Assembly: GCF_000317575.1 (NCBI RefSeq)
Contig: NC_019748.1
Location: 3,988,501-4,052,500 of the forward strand
Origin: Stanieria cyanosphaera PCC 7437
GTDB lineage: Bacteria > Cyanobacteriota > Cyanobacteriia > Cyanobacteriales > Xenococcaceae
DNA length: 64,000 nucleotides
Direction of reading: 5' to 3'
Under the pieces are notes generated by a model. It was not told the origin of the DNA and did no database searches. It worked only from the letters and a program-made list of their open reading frames with translations. Made by a program: the position numbers and the translations under genes. Below, in pieces: positions 1-11,232 of the stretch (position 1 is the first letter of the stretch; every line of letters begins with the position of its first letter).

Positions 1-299
1 TGAACTACGTGAATATGTGCTGAAGGATGATATTCGCGATCGCTCTTGGCACAAATCAACATAGTATTAGTTAAAAACTGAGCATTGTCACCTAATGTAT
101 CTCTATCTGCTATTACTATTCCTTGTCGGTCAATAGTATTAGTAATTTCACAAGAAACTCCTGCGTTTTTTAAGTGAAAATAAGTTTGTGCTATCCAAGC
201 TGTAAAATTACTGTGTTCTCCTTCCCAAGAATCCTTATAATTACTTTGTAATAATTTTTTTTTATTTTCAGTAGGAGCGTAAAAATAGATTTTTTCCAT
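1..299 (-). CDS. partial conserved protein, possibly a glycosyltransferase (N-terminal part only)
   Basis: An open frame starts at an ATG (complement of 297-299) and runs off the left edge without a stop, giving about 99 residues. It begins MEKIYFYAPTENKKKLLQ and contains a segment like DRQGIVIADRDTL followed by ICAKSDREYHPSAHIHVV. The second segment resembles a strand-loop of some cyanobacterial glycosyltransferase-like proteins, where an Asp/Arg-rich motif is followed by AxIHVVQN, but this is recollection of a pattern and not a firm match. Codon use and the HIP1 site at 36-43 fit the neighbouring genes. The next gene downstream of its promoter region is trhO, also on the minus strand. The function is not established from this fragment. 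Confidence 0.6.
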   Translation of the reverse strand, partial: MEKIYFYAPTENKKKLLQSNYKDSWEGEHSNFTAWIAQTYFHLKNAGVSCEITNTIDRQGIVIADRDTLGDNAQFLTNTMLICAKSDREYHPSAHIHVV

Positions 300-477
300 G
301 ATTATAATAGCTTTTCAAACATTAGAGTAAATCTAATCCTTGCCAGCCAGCTTATTAATTGTTGGAATACAAAATCGTTCGTTATCCTAACACCAGAATC
401 TAATTTTCTTAGAGCTTTGTTTCTAAAATGTTACGTTCCACATACTAAAACTAATCTAAAAACAAAAAACTTAATTT

Positions 478-1362
478 CTATTTATTTAAAGATTGTTGTC
501 TTTGCCTTTGTTTCTCTAGCTGACGAGCTTTTTTTTCTGGAGTTAATTTGTCGTAGCAATGAGGACAAGAAACAATAGGTTCATAATAAGGAGAAGTTTT
601 ATCTAATTCTGAAATAGGATGTCCACAAGCATAACAAAGATCGTAACTTCCTGCTTCTAATCCTTGTTTAACTGTAACTCGTTCGTCAAAAACAAAACAT
701 TCTCCTTCCCATAAACTTTCTTCAGCAGGAATTTCTTCTAAATATTTCAGTATGCCACCTTTGAGGTGAAAGACTTCTTGAAATCCTTGGGAAAGCAAAT
801 AAGATGAAGCTTTTTCACAACGAATTCCCCCTGTACAAAACATAGCTACTTTTTGATGTTTTTGAGGATCAAGATTTTTAGCTACATATTCGGGAAATTC
901 TCGAAAAGATTGCGTTTGAGGATTATTAGCTCGCTTAAAAGAGCCTATTTCTACTTCATAATCGTTTCTAGTATCAATTACGACTACTTCAGTATCTGAA
1001 ATAATTGTATTCCATTCTTGAGGAGTAACATATGTTCCTACTTTTTGACTAGGAGCTACTTCAGATATACCAAAAGTGACAATTTCTGATTTGATTTTTA
1101 TTTTCAGTCGTTCAAAAGGAAATACTTCACTATAAGATTCTTTGTGTTCTAAGTCGGCAAAATTAGGCTCGCTACGAAGATAAGCTAAAACGCAATCAAT
1201 ATTTTCTCTACTACCTGCAATTGTGCCATTAATGCCTTCGGTAGCTAAAAGAATAGTTCCTTTTAGATCATGTTTTTGACAAAATTCTCCTAAAGATTGC
1301 CTTCTTTCTGCTAAATTTTCAAGAGAAACAAATTTATAAAATGTAGCAATAACTATAGTCAT
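478..1362 (-). CDS. trhO: tRNA uridine(34) hydroxylase TrhO (YceA family, rhodanese-type)
   Basis: The 294-residue protein is full length for the TrhO/YceA family, which uses O2 to hydroxylate U34 of certain tRNAs on the way to 5-methoxyuridine-type wobble modifications. The N-terminal roughly 95 residues form the family-specific ferredoxin-like domain (GTILLATEGINGTIAG). A rhodanese domain follows, with the active-site loop FCTGGIRCEKAS around residues 175-186, which carries the catalytic Cys. A Cys-rich tail (CYACGHP and CPHCYD, near residues 243-268) looks like a zinc-binding knuckle and ends in a basic helix. The gene stands alone, with about 180 nt of AT-rich DNA on its 3' side and 190 nt on its 5' side. 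The family assignment is strong; the tRNA substrate in this organism is inferred from the family. Confidence 0.93.
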   Translation of the reverse strand: MTIVIATFYKFVSLENLAERRQSLGEFCQKHDLKGTILLATEGINGTIAGSRENIDCVLAYLRSEPNFADLEHKESYSEVFPFERLKIKIKSEIVTFGISEVAPSQKVGTYVTPQEWNTIISDTEVVVIDTRNDYEVEIGSFKRANNPQTQSFREFPEYVAKNLDPQKHQKVAMFCTGGIRCEKASSYLLSQGFQEVFHLKGGILKYLEEIPAEESLWEGECFVFDERVTVKQGLEAGSYDLCYACGHPISELDKTSPYYEPIVSCPHCYDKLTPEKKARQLEKQRQRQQSLNK

Positions 1363-1554
1363 TTTTGTTGCTAATAATTTTAATTGATAATAAATTATAG
1401 GTTAATTGTCACGTCAGAAAGAAATGTCGAGCTTTTAGTATAATTATTAATTATTGATTGTTTGTCGACAGCCTTTACACTGATAAACCCAGATAGATTG
1501 AGCGGTTGGTAGTGTTTTTTGTTAATTGAATAGTTAGTTTGATTGAATCACAAA

Positions 1555-2673
<1,119 letters not shown>

Positions 2674-2743
2674 TCAAATATTCCTAGATTATATTACTAT
2701 ATATTTTTATTAATATCGTTTCTGCTTTGGTTGGCTTTAATAT

Positions 2744-2794
2744 CACTAAAAAAATAATTGGGAACTTAGCCCAAATTTGACCAAATTCCCAATT
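2744..2794 (-). terminator. intrinsic terminator of psbV
   Basis: A 9-bp perfect stem (2756-2764 with 2786-2794, arms AATTGGGAA and TTCCCAATT) lies 26 nt past the psbV stop. On the minus strand it is followed by a T-rich run (TTATTTTTTTAG, complement of about 2744-2755). This is a good factor-independent terminator in the psbV direction. Confidence 0.75.
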
Positions 2795-2819
2795 AACAAC
2801 TTGATAGTTGAATTGTGTG

Positions 2820-3308
2820 TTAGTTGTAAACTTTACCGCCACCCCACATAGTGCCACGAATTTTGGGTTGAATCAAAATGTGACCAGCTACTGCTTTTAG
2901 ATCTTCATCGGTGAGATTTCTCATCATGGGATAGAGATCTGAGCGAGTAGTATTGGGATGTAATTCATAAATATTAGTTTCCCCGTCATAGGTAGTGGGA
3001 TTTTTCAAATATTCTACTATTCCCTCAATATTATCTTTAGGAGGTTCGGCATTAGCTAGAGCGTTAAGTCCTAGTCCCACATTAGGATTAGTTTTGGTTG
3101 TTCCCGATTTATGACAGTAGCTACAACTATCAACAAAGATACGTTGTCCTCGTTTCACTTCTTGAAGAGAGAGAGTAACTTCATCTCCTGCTTCATTTAA
3201 TCTGACGGTACGAATAGCATCGTCTAATTCCACCGCAGTTGCACTACTAATAGATTGAAACACAAAGAAAATAGTAACTACAGCAACTAAAAATAATCGC
3301 TTCAACAT
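2820..3308 (-). CDS. psbV: cytochrome c-550, photosystem II extrinsic subunit PsbV
   Basis: PsbV is a lumenal extrinsic subunit that stabilises the Mn4Ca cluster of photosystem II. The chosen start is the ATG at 3308 (MLKRLFLVAV), preceded by a clear Shine-Dalgarno (GAGGAGAAAC); an upstream in-frame extension to 3470 is ignored because it has no ribosome site and overlaps the next gene. The product is 162 residues: a 25-residue signal peptide ending SSATA, then a mature chain of 137 residues starting VELDDAIRTV, the usual mature length. The covalent heme site CSYCH and a second axial His downstream (HPNTTRSDLYPMM) are present. It ends KIRGTMWGGGKVYN, typical of the family. A terminator follows, so it is probably monocistronic. 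Confidence 0.96.
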   Translation of the reverse strand: MLKRLFLVAVVTIFFVFQSISSATAVELDDAIRTVRLNEAGDEVTLSLQEVKRGQRIFVDSCSYCHKSGTTKTNPNVGLGLNALANAEPPKDNIEGIVEYLKNPTTYDGETNIYELHPNTTRSDLYPMMRNLTDEDLKAVAGHILIQPKIRGTMWGGGKVYN

Positions 3309-3453
3309 GTTTCTCCTCAAAAACTTTGTCTTAATTATTGGATTTTGTGAGAGGTTGTCGCCTCTTGAAATATACCAATAGGATTGATTTATACCCCTGT
3401 AATTAAAATCTACAGATCTGCTTGATCGATTAAACCAAAGACACAGATAGTTG

Positions 3454-3651
3454 CTAACTATCTTGATCATTTAGGTTTTTGGGTTTACTCGCTAAAATTT
3501 CGGAAATAACAGCCTTAGCATCTTCTAATGCTAGACAAGTATGTTGGTTTTTGTAGGCAATTTTAAACCGATCGCATAAATGAAATACTTTCTCTACAGG
3601 GAGATGATATTCTGCTGCTATGTCCGCAATTGATAAGTCTGCAAAACCCAT
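3454..3651 (-). CDS. small conserved protein, IF2 N-terminal-like helical domain
   Basis: A 65-residue acidic protein starts MGFADLSIADIAAEYHLPV. The pattern of a short helix, a Leu-Pro turn and two more helices (ADIAAEYHLPVEKVFHLC, then ALEDAKAVISEIL) resembles the small IF2_N / DNA-binding-like fold found at the N terminus of bacterial IF-2, and such stand-alone small proteins are common in cyanobacteria. The stop lies about 145 nt upstream of psbV on the same strand, so a read-through transcript into psbV is possible, though psbV has its own leader. No enzymatic motif is visible. The function is unknown; the fold statement is inference from sequence pattern. Confidence 0.7.
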   Translation of the reverse strand: MGFADLSIADIAAEYHLPVEKVFHLCDRFKIAYKNQHTCLALEDAKAVISEILASKPKNLNDQDS

Positions 3652-3724
3652 ATTAATGATTGTGATCTGTTGAATAATTAGGATTAATTAATCCGTCATC
3701 ATAAATATCATGCCATTCAACCGA

Positions 3725-3744
3725 CCCAATTGCAGAAAATTGGG
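3725..3744. other. hairpin downstream of cobA
   Basis: CCCAATT (3725-3731) pairs with AATTGGG (3738-3744) around a 6-nt loop, in the gap between the cobA stop and the small gene at 3651. No T-run follows on the minus strand, so it may be a processing or attenuating hairpin and not a classical terminator. Confidence 0.35.
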
Positions 3745-3779
3745 AAATTAAATCTTTTTGTTAAATTTAGTTGGAGCGA

Positions 3780-4577
3780 TTAAATTTCTTTGACTGTCTG
3801 ATTTACAGCAGGAACGCTAACAGCTAATTCTGAGTGAAGATTAACTACCCTACCAATAACTGCGATCGCTGGAGCTTCAAATCCTGTCTTTTTGACTTGT
3901 TCAACAATTGTCTCTAGAGTTCCAATCAATTCTTCTTGTTCTGGTCGAGTTCCCCACCGAATTAAAGCAATTGGCGTGTGGAGCGATAGCCCTCCTGCTA
4001 ATAACTCAACAATGATATTACTTAGGTTGTGAACTCCCATATAAATTACAATGGTTTCTGAGCCAAGTGCGATCGCTTTCCAGTTGACGTGTGGACGATA
4101 TTTTCCTGTCATTTCATGTCCTGTTACAAAAGTTACCGAAGAACTATACCCTCGATGAGTAACAGGAATTCCTGCATAAGCAGGAGCAGCGATACCTGCC
4201 GTAATACCTGGCACTACTTCTACTGGTATTCCAGCTTGAATTAAATCTGCCATCTCTTCGCCACCACGTCCGAACACAAAAGGATCTCCGCCTTTAAGTC
4301 TGACCACGACCGCATATTCTTGCGCTTTAGTAATTAGAAGCTGAGTTGTTTCTGCTTGTAGTTTAGAATGACGACCCCGCCGTTTACCTGCATTAATTTT
4401 TTCAGCTTTGGGGTTAATCATTGCCAAAATTGCAGGACTTACTAATGCGTCATAAATGACTACTTCAGCATTTTCCAGGAGAGTTTTGCCTTTAATTGTC
4501 ATTAAACCAGGATCGCCTGGTCCTGCCCCAACAAGATAAACTTTACCTGGATAAGATTGTGATTGTGGCTGATTCAT
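3780..4577 (-). CDS. cobA: uroporphyrinogen-III C-methyltransferase (SUMT)
   Basis: The enzyme transfers two methyl groups from SAM to uroporphyrinogen III, giving precorrin-2, the branch point to siroheme and cobalamin. At 265 residues it matches stand-alone CobA. The N-terminal SAM motif VYLVGAGPGDPGLMT and the family signature VVRLKGGDPFVFGRGGEE (near residues 92-110) are both present, with EVVPGITAGIAAPAYAGIPVTHR following. The start overlaps the stop of sirB by 4 nt (ATGA), so the two genes are translationally coupled and supply siroheme for nitrite and sulfite reductases. No Met8/CysG dehydrogenase domain is fused here. Confidence 0.95.
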   Translation of the reverse strand: MNQPQSQSYPGKVYLVGAGPGDPGLMTIKGKTLLENAEVVIYDALVSPAILAMINPKAEKINAGKRRGRHSKLQAETTQLLITKAQEYAVVVRLKGGDPFVFGRGGEEMADLIQAGIPVEVVPGITAGIAAPAYAGIPVTHRGYSSSVTFVTGHEMTGKYRPHVNWKAIALGSETIVIYMGVHNLSNIIVELLAGGLSLHTPIALIRWGTRPEQEELIGTLETIVEQVKKTGFEAPAIAVIGRVVNLHSELAVSVPAVNQTVKEI

Positions 4578-5410
4578 TGTACTGCTCCTTCCAGGATTAA
4601 ATTAGCTAGTTCTACAGTTGCTCCTAAAGGTTGGTCGAGAATCAAATTTACCCCAGGAAAATCTTGTTGTAATTGCTCTACTTGAGTTGCGATCGCATCG
4701 GTTATTTTCCCTGGAAACAAAAAATAGGGTAAGATCACCAGGTTTTGTTTACCCTGCTCAACTAATGTCGCGACACTTTCCGCTAGATTTGGTGAACTAG
4801 ACCAATAAGCAACCGTTGCTTGTAATCGCTCTGCCAAGATTTGACAAGGTTGATTGCCTTTTTGCAGACGACTACCATGAGCTAGTAAAATTTTGCCATC
4901 TCTTGCTTGGGAATTAAATTTGTAACGGTCAACCCCGTCAAATTTGTGACGCAAAAGCTCGAACATTTTGACATAACTACCGAGATAAGAACACAAGTTT
5001 AAACTAATCTGTCCATTTAAAATCTGTTGAGCTTGATTAACTTGAGTAGGTAAATCGACAGTGACGTGAATTCCTGGTAGCAAAAACAAAGGCAAAAGCA
5101 TTACTTGTCGATACCCTAACTGCTGGGAACGTCGAGCAAAATTAACAATACTTTCCGCCAAAGATAAAGGAGAAAATTCTAAACAAGCATAATCAACCAG
5201 AGGCAATTTCTGCCTTTCTAAAATAACAATTTTTTGCTTCCGTGTTATTACTGAATTAGTCCCTAAGTATTTTCCTCGATCTAAGATAGCATTAGTAGTT
5301 AATTGCTGACGTAATAAATCAGTGAGTTTAGTCAATGCTAAATGCTGCCGATGGTCGCGACTACCATGAGCTATTAATAAATAAGACCGATGCCAGGAAA
5401 TAGTATTCAA
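4574..5410 (-). CDS. sirB: sirohydrochlorin chelatase, long CbiX/SirB form
   Basis: CbiX/SirB inserts Fe2+ (siroheme) or Co2+ (cobalamin) into sirohydrochlorin. The 278-residue protein has two similar halves, each beginning with the active-site strand: YLLIAHGSRDHRQ near residue 10 and KILLAHGSRLQKGNQ near residue 172, so it is the long, internally duplicated form. Between them HVTVDLPTQVNQA holds another conserved His. It is the first gene of a two-gene operon, its stop overlapping the cobA start by 4 nt, so the pathway product of CobA and this chelatase are made together. Iron is the likelier metal given the coupling with cobA alone and no cobalt genes nearby, but the sequence does not prove this. 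Confidence 0.88.
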   Translation of the reverse strand: MNTISWHRSYLLIAHGSRDHRQHLALTKLTDLLRQQLTTNAILDRGKYLGTNSVITRKQKIVILERQKLPLVDYACLEFSPLSLAESIVNFARRSQQLGYRQVMLLPLFLLPGIHVTVDLPTQVNQAQQILNGQISLNLCSYLGSYVKMFELLRHKFDGVDRYKFNSQARDGKILLAHGSRLQKGNQPCQILAERLQATVAYWSSSPNLAESVATLVEQGKQNLVILPYFLFPGKITDAIATQVEQLQQDFPGVNLILDQPLGATVELANLILEGAVQ

Positions 5411-5588
5411 AAGTTATTTAACTTTGAGGAAGAAACGATTATCATATCTCAAAAAGTATATCTCAATAAATTTACAGTTTTGTAGCTAATGATATATCTT
5501 GCTTTCTTACCGTAAAAATACGAACATAATAGAAAAAATAGGTCAGAAAAAATACATAAAATAATCTTAGTAAAACAAACTCATAACT

Positions 5589-7820
5589 ATGACAAATAAT
5601 TATCCAGCCAACAACTCCAATAATTACAATTATCCCTCGGAAGTATCATCAGCCTCAAGGGAAGCAATTGATGTAAATATAAGTGGATATTTAATTAAAT
5701 TACGTCGACGCTGGAAATTAGCTCTAGCTGTATTTTTGCTGACTGCTGGTGTCACTACTGCGTTAAGTTTATTATTACAAAAAACCTATCAAGCCCAAGG
5801 AAAATTACTCTTTAAACAAAATTCTACTGCTTCTTTAACAGGAGTAGGAGAAAATGTCGGAGAATTAAAACCTCTGTTAGTCAATCAGAGTCCTTTAAGT
5901 ACTCAAATTGAGGTGATTACTTCTACTCCCGTGATCCAACAAACTATCGATAAACTTAAATTACAAGACGATCAAGGTAAACCAATTAAACCAAAAGATT
6001 TTGAAAAAAAATTAAATATTGAACTCGTTGGTGGAAGTGATGTTGTTGAAATTACTTATGCTCATCCGAATCCCAAAGTTGCTGCCGATGTGGTCAATAC
6101 ATTAATGAATACATACATCAACGAACAAATTAGAGCTAATCAATCTGAACCAGCTTCTGCGCGTGAATTTATTAATAAACAATTACCACAAATAGAATCT
6201 CAGGTTAGTCAAGCTGAATCGGAATTACGCAACTTTAAAGAATCAAACCAAGTTGTTAATTTGACCAGGGAAGCAGAAAGTACTGTGGTACAAATGGCTA
6301 ACCTTAATAGTGAAATAGCTAACGTAGCAGCCCAATTACAGGGAACAATGGCTCAATCAGAAGCCCTACAAAGTCAACTTAATTTAAATCTTAATCAAGC
6401 GATCGCAGCTAATCAATTAGGAGCTTCTCCAGTAGTTGACGGTTTATTAAAAGAAATGGCGACTGTAGAATCAGAATTAGCCAAAGAAAGACAGCGTTTT
6501 TTAGATAATCATCCCAGCATCAAGAGTTTAGAAGAAAAGAAAGCTTCTCTAAATCAAGAATTAAAAAATTTAATCAGTCAAAATGTTGGTCAAGGAGTAG
6601 AAATTTCAGAAGGTTTATTTAACAATGATGGTCTCAAAGAAAATCAATTAGAAAAATTTATTACTTTAGAAATAGATAAAATTAATCAACAAAGACAATT
6701 ATCTTCTTTATATCAAACTCAACAAAGCTATCTAGAACGCGCTCAAAAATTACCTAGTTTAGAACAAAAAGAAAAAGATTTAATTCGTAAAGTTAAAGCA
6801 GCACAAACTACCTACGAAACCTTACTCACCAGTTTACAAGAAGTACAACTAGCTGAAAATCAACAAAATGGTAACGCTCAGATTATTGAGTTAGCTAAAT
6901 TACCAGAAAAAGGTAGCTCAGGCAGAATCGCGTTCATGCTTGTGGGTATCTTACTAGGATTATTGTTATCTAACTTGTCGGTTATTTTAGTAGAAATGCA
7001 AGACCGCAGCCTGAAAACTGTGGCAGAAATCAAAAATAAATTTGGCTACAATGTCTTAGGTTTAGTGCCAAAACACGAGGCTGAAGATAATCAAGGCATT
7101 ATTGTCCACAAACAGCCCGATTCTTTTGCCAGCGAAGTTTATCGCATGATTCAGGCAAATTTAAAGTTTATGAGCCTTGAACATCCGCCCCAAGTAATTT
7201 TAGTAACTAGTTCTGTACCAGAAGAAGGTAAATCTACGGTTTCGGCAAACTTAGCTACTGCGATCGCACAATTAGGCAAGCGAGTATTATTAATTGATGG
7301 AGATTTAAGAAAACCTTCTCAGCATCATCTGTGGAATTTAGATAATTTTGTTGGTTTGAAAGATGTTATTTCCGCTCAAAAACCTCTTAGTTTAGCTGTA
7401 TCCAGACCCTTAGAGCAATTAGACTTATTGACGGCAGGAGAAGTTCAATCTAATCCTCTTGCTTTATTAGATTCAGAAGCTATGAGTGAATTAATTAATC
7501 AATCAAGACACAAATACGATTTAATTCTAATTGATGCCCCACCTTTACCAGTAACTGCTGACGTTCTTACTCTCAGTAAATTAGTCGATGGTATTGTATT
7601 TATTAGTCGTCCAGGAGTAGTCGAACACGAAAGTGCAGAACTTGCCCAAGAAACTTTAGCTAACAGCAACAAAAAAGTTTTAGGCATGGTAATTAATGGC
7701 ATTAACTCCAAAGAATTTGACCGTTATTCTTACTACGCTAAATACGCGAAAGGTTATTTCCCTAGCCAAAGCAAGCAAAATAATGCGGTCAATAATAACC
7801 ACAGTCAAGCTAGAGTCTAA
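5589..7820 (+). CDS. Wzc-like polysaccharide co-polymerase with BY-kinase domain
   Basis: This 743-residue inner-membrane protein controls chain length and export of an extracellular polysaccharide. An N-terminal Wzz domain has TM1 near residues 39-60 (LALAVFLLTAGVTTALSLLL), a long periplasmic coiled-coil region (about 180-420) and TM2 near 447-467. A cytoplasmic BY-kinase domain follows, with Walker A SSVPEEGKSTVSANLA, Walker A' LLIDGDLRKP and Walker B LILIDAPP. The C-terminal tail holds a tyrosine cluster (RYSYYAKYAKGYF), the usual autophosphorylation site. No glycosyltransferases or Wza flank it, so it is an orphan in this window, transcribed divergently from sirB-cobA. A hairpin terminator follows. 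Family assignment is firm; the polymer it serves is unknown. Confidence 0.93.
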   Translation: MTNNYPANNSNNYNYPSEVSSASREAIDVNISGYLIKLRRRWKLALAVFLLTAGVTTALSLLLQKTYQAQGKLLFKQNSTASLTGVGENVGELKPLLVNQSPLSTQIEVITSTPVIQQTIDKLKLQDDQGKPIKPKDFEKKLNIELVGGSDVVEITYAHPNPKVAADVVNTLMNTYINEQIRANQSEPASAREFINKQLPQIESQVSQAESELRNFKESNQVVNLTREAESTVVQMANLNSEIANVAAQLQGTMAQSEALQSQLNLNLNQAIAANQLGASPVVDGLLKEMATVESELAKERQRFLDNHPSIKSLEEKKASLNQELKNLISQNVGQGVEISEGLFNNDGLKENQLEKFITLEIDKINQQRQLSSLYQTQQSYLERAQKLPSLEQKEKDLIRKVKAAQTTYETLLTSLQEVQLAENQQNGNAQIIELAKLPEKGSSGRIAFMLVGILLGLLLSNLSVILVEMQDRSLKTVAEIKNKFGYNVLGLVPKHEAEDNQGIIVHKQPDSFASEVYRMIQANLKFMSLEHPPQVILVTSSVPEEGKSTVSANLATAIAQLGKRVLLIDGDLRKPSQHHLWNLDNFVGLKDVISAQKPLSLAVSRPLEQLDLLTAGEVQSNPLALLDSEAMSELINQSRHKYDLILIDAPPLPVTADVLTLSKLVDGIVFISRPGVVEHESAELAQETLANSNKKVLGMVINGINSKEFDRYSYYAKYAKGYFPSQSKQNNAVNNNHSQARV

Positions 7821-7868
7821 CTAGATTAGATAATTATTGGCATTTAACTAAAAAAGTTGAAGTTGAGT

Positions 7869-7920
7869 AATGAGAAGAAAAAAAGCAGGAATCTTGCCGA
7901 AATTCTTCTCATTATTATTT
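7869..7920 (+). terminator. intrinsic terminator of the Wzc-like gene
   Basis: An 11-bp perfect inverted repeat (7869-7879 AATGAGAAGAA with 7903-7913 TTCTTCTCATT) starts about 50 nt after the stop and runs into ATTATTTATT. The stem is long but AT-rich and the T-run is broken, so termination may be incomplete. Confidence 0.6.
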
Positions 7921-7963
7921 ATTGGTAGTTTCTTTTAAAGTAAGATTTTAATTTAAAACTCTG

Positions 7964-8112
7964 TTTACAACCGAACTTGTACAGTATACTGAAGACCTCT
8001 AAACAGGCTATGATCAGGAGGACACGGGTGGCAAATTCGATTCGCCACCGTGAGTTGTTTGTGTCGAAGCTATGCTAGTCAACTAAGACTAAGTTAGCTC
8101 GATTTTGCCTCT
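7964..8112 (+). promoter_or_regulatory. promoter-like site and structured leader (or small RNA) upstream of upp
   Basis: TTTACA (7964-7969) and TATACT (7985-7990) are spaced 15 nt, a slightly short sigma-70-type promoter. The DNA that follows is unusually structured for this AT-rich genome. CACGGGTGGC (8023-8032) pairs with GCCACCGTG (8044-8052) with one bulged G. A second hairpin, AGCTA-TGC-TAGTC-AACTAA-GACTA-AG-TTAGCT, covers about 8068-8099. The upp start codon is at 8134. This may be a regulatory leader of upp or an independent small RNA; it does not match a named family that I recognise. Confidence 0.4.
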
Positions 8113-8133
8113 TAACTTATAGCGATCGCCTTT

Positions 8134-8784
8134 ATGACTTTACAATTGCGAGTTTACGTTCCCGAACACCCTTTAATTAAGCATTGGTTAGCTGTTGCTC
8201 GTGATGCTGGAACTCCCTCTGTGTTGTTTAAAACTGCGATGACTGAATTAGGACGTTGGTTAAGTTATGAGGCAACCCGCACTTGGTTACCAACGATGCC
8301 AACAACGCTACAAACTCCTTTAGCTCAAGCAGATGGAACTTTGATCGATCCAGAAGTACCAATTGGAGTTGTACCGATTCTGCGTGCAGGTTTAGCATTA
8401 CTTGATGGAGTACAACATATTCTACCAATTGCTTCAACTTATCATTTAGGTTTAGTTCGTAACGAAGAAACTCTTGAACCAAGTTGCTATCTCAACAAAT
8501 TACCGCAAAAATTTCATCCTCAGACTAGAATCTTAATTCTTGAACCAATGTTAGCTACTGGCGGTTCAATTATGATGGCAATGGAAATTTTAACCCAACG
8601 CGGTATAGATCCTACTCTGGTTAGAATTGTTTCTGTAGTAGCTGCGCCACCAGCTTTAAAAAAATTAAGTGAACATTATCCCAGTCTGAATATTTATACC
8701 GCTATTATTGATGAAGGTCTGAATAATCGTGGTTATATTGTCCCTGGTTTAGGAGATGCAGGCGATCGCGCTTTTGGAACTTAA
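8134..8784 (+). CDS. upp: uracil phosphoribosyltransferase
   Basis: UPRTase converts uracil and PRPP to UMP in pyrimidine salvage. The 216-residue protein is full length. It contains PILRAGLALLDGVQ (uracil-site region), the PRPP-binding loop LILEPMLATGGSIMMAME near residues 133-150, and the family C-terminal signature PGLGDAGDRAFGT at the extreme end. It is preceded by a structured leader and is probably monocistronic. In some cyanobacterial annotations close paralogues are called PyrR-like; the C-terminal signature here favours true UPRT. Confidence 0.94.
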   Translation: MTLQLRVYVPEHPLIKHWLAVARDAGTPSVLFKTAMTELGRWLSYEATRTWLPTMPTTLQTPLAQADGTLIDPEVPIGVVPILRAGLALLDGVQHILPIASTYHLGLVRNEETLEPSCYLNKLPQKFHPQTRILILEPMLATGGSIMMAMEILTQRGIDPTLVRIVSVVAAPPALKKLSEHYPSLNIYTAIIDEGLNNRGYIVPGLGDAGDRAFGT

Positions 8785-8894
8785 CTGAACTAAATAAAGC
8801 TATTCTAAAAATAAAAGTTGAAGAGTTTCGTTATTTTAATTACTTACACAACAAAACTATTGAATCTGCGCAAACAAAGAGGTGAGCAAAAATT

Positions 8895-9182
8895 ATGAGT
8901 CAAAAAGATAATTTCGGTGGCGGTTTTCTTTTGGGGGCAATTGTTGGTGGTGCGCTTGGTGGTGTACTTGGCACTTTGTTAGCTTCTCGTAGTGAAAATT
9001 TTCAAAGAGCTTCAGGAGAAAAAGATGTTTTGGCAGGAAGTAAACAACCCAAATTTACCACTGAAGAAAGCATCGAACAATCTCGGCGTAGTCTAGAAGA
9101 TAAAATTGCTCAATTAAATTTGGCAATTGATGATGTACGCCATCAATTAGGAGCAGTTAATGGTAACTTTTCTGAAGAATAA
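8895..9182 (+). CDS. small YtxH-like membrane protein with glycine-zipper helix
   Basis: A 95-residue protein begins MSQKDNFGGGFLLGAIVGG. A single hydrophobic helix rich in small residues (about residues 9-30, with GGG and GxxxG repeats) is followed by a polar stretch and an amphipathic, probably coiled-coil, helix (SIEQSRRSLEDKIAQLNLAI). This layout is that of YtxH-like/DUF6825-type stress and envelope proteins that are widespread in cyanobacteria. A purine-rich AGAGGTGAGC precedes the ATG. No function can be assigned. Confidence 0.75.
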   Translation: MSQKDNFGGGFLLGAIVGGALGGVLGTLLASRSENFQRASGEKDVLAGSKQPKFTTEESIEQSRRSLEDKIAQLNLAIDDVRHQLGAVNGNFSEE

Positions 9183-9322
9183 CAGCATCAGTCAACTAAA
9201 TTAAATTTGTTTGACATTATTGCTATTATTCAATTCAGCCTGGTTAAATTCTGGGATGAGTTAGCTGCTAGGTCATAGAAATCTATCAGGTTTATTATTT
9301 AAGTTTGCTTCAATGCTAATGC

Positions 9323-9514
9323 TTAAGTCTCCGTATTTGGTAACGCACGTATTTGTTCTGGTAAAGGTTCGGCATTACTACTAAAAGGAGAGTAATAAGC
9401 AATCACCAACAAAGGTAAGATCAGGGTCATAACAGCAACAACTGTACCTAATATCCCCGCCCATCTGTGATGAGGAGATTCAGAGTTATTAGGCGCTCGC
9501 TCGCTAGCATCCAT
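9323..9514 (-). CDS. small single-span membrane protein, unknown
   Basis: A 63-residue reading from the ATG at 9514 (MDASERAPNNSESPHHRWAG) has a polar N terminus, one clear membrane helix (about residues 19-41, ILGTVVAVMTLILPLLVIAYY) and a short hydrophilic tail ending ALPNTET. The frame stays open to an upstream start at 9556 (77 residues), but that extension is Lys/Asn-rich and looks non-coding, so the inner ATG is preferred. It resembles small conserved cyanobacterial membrane proteins of unknown role. It is isolated, facing away from purA. Confidence 0.6.
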   Translation of the reverse strand: MDASERAPNNSESPHHRWAGILGTVVAVMTLILPLLVIAYYSPFSSNAEPLPEQIRALPNTET

Positions 9515-9716
9515 AAAATAATTTTTTTTAACTGAATTCGATTTCGTAAATAACAAAGAAGATTAGCTAGTCTAAACTCTTTGACTACCATTCTAGCTAC
9601 TTATTTAATTAATGGTGGTATTTTTTAAAACCAAAACAGATAATTATTTGGATTAATCTTTATTACTCAAGCTGGTTTCCCTTTTTCTGTACTGACAAAA
9701 AACCGCTCCAGAAAAG

Positions 9717-9746
9717 TTGACAGCGTTCAGCAAAAATGATGATAAT
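9717..9746 (+). promoter_or_regulatory. sigma-70-type promoter of purA
   Basis: A consensus -35 box TTGACA (9717-9722) and a -10 box GATAAT (9741-9746) are spaced 18 nt, placing the expected transcript start about 30 nt before the purA start codon at 9782. Confidence 0.6.
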
Positions 9747-9772
9747 AATAGTTTGTGTAAACTTTAGCTTAA

Positions 9773-11119
<1,347 letters not shown>

Positions 11120-11232
11120 ATACTTACTGGCAAATGAAGCAAGAGTTTAGAGTTGTTTGAAATCATCAACAATCTTAATTCTTAAAAACTTTATTGGTTA
11201 ATTTTTTAGTGATTAATTTTGGGTAAAAAAAT

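Noticed and set aside
2820-3470. Longer N-terminal form of PsbV starting at 3470
   Set aside because: The extension would precede the signal peptide, lacks a ribosome site and overlaps the upstream gene end; the inner ATG has a strong Shine-Dalgarno.
8228-8482. 84-residue minus-strand frame inside upp
   Set aside because: Antisense shadow of a conserved gene.
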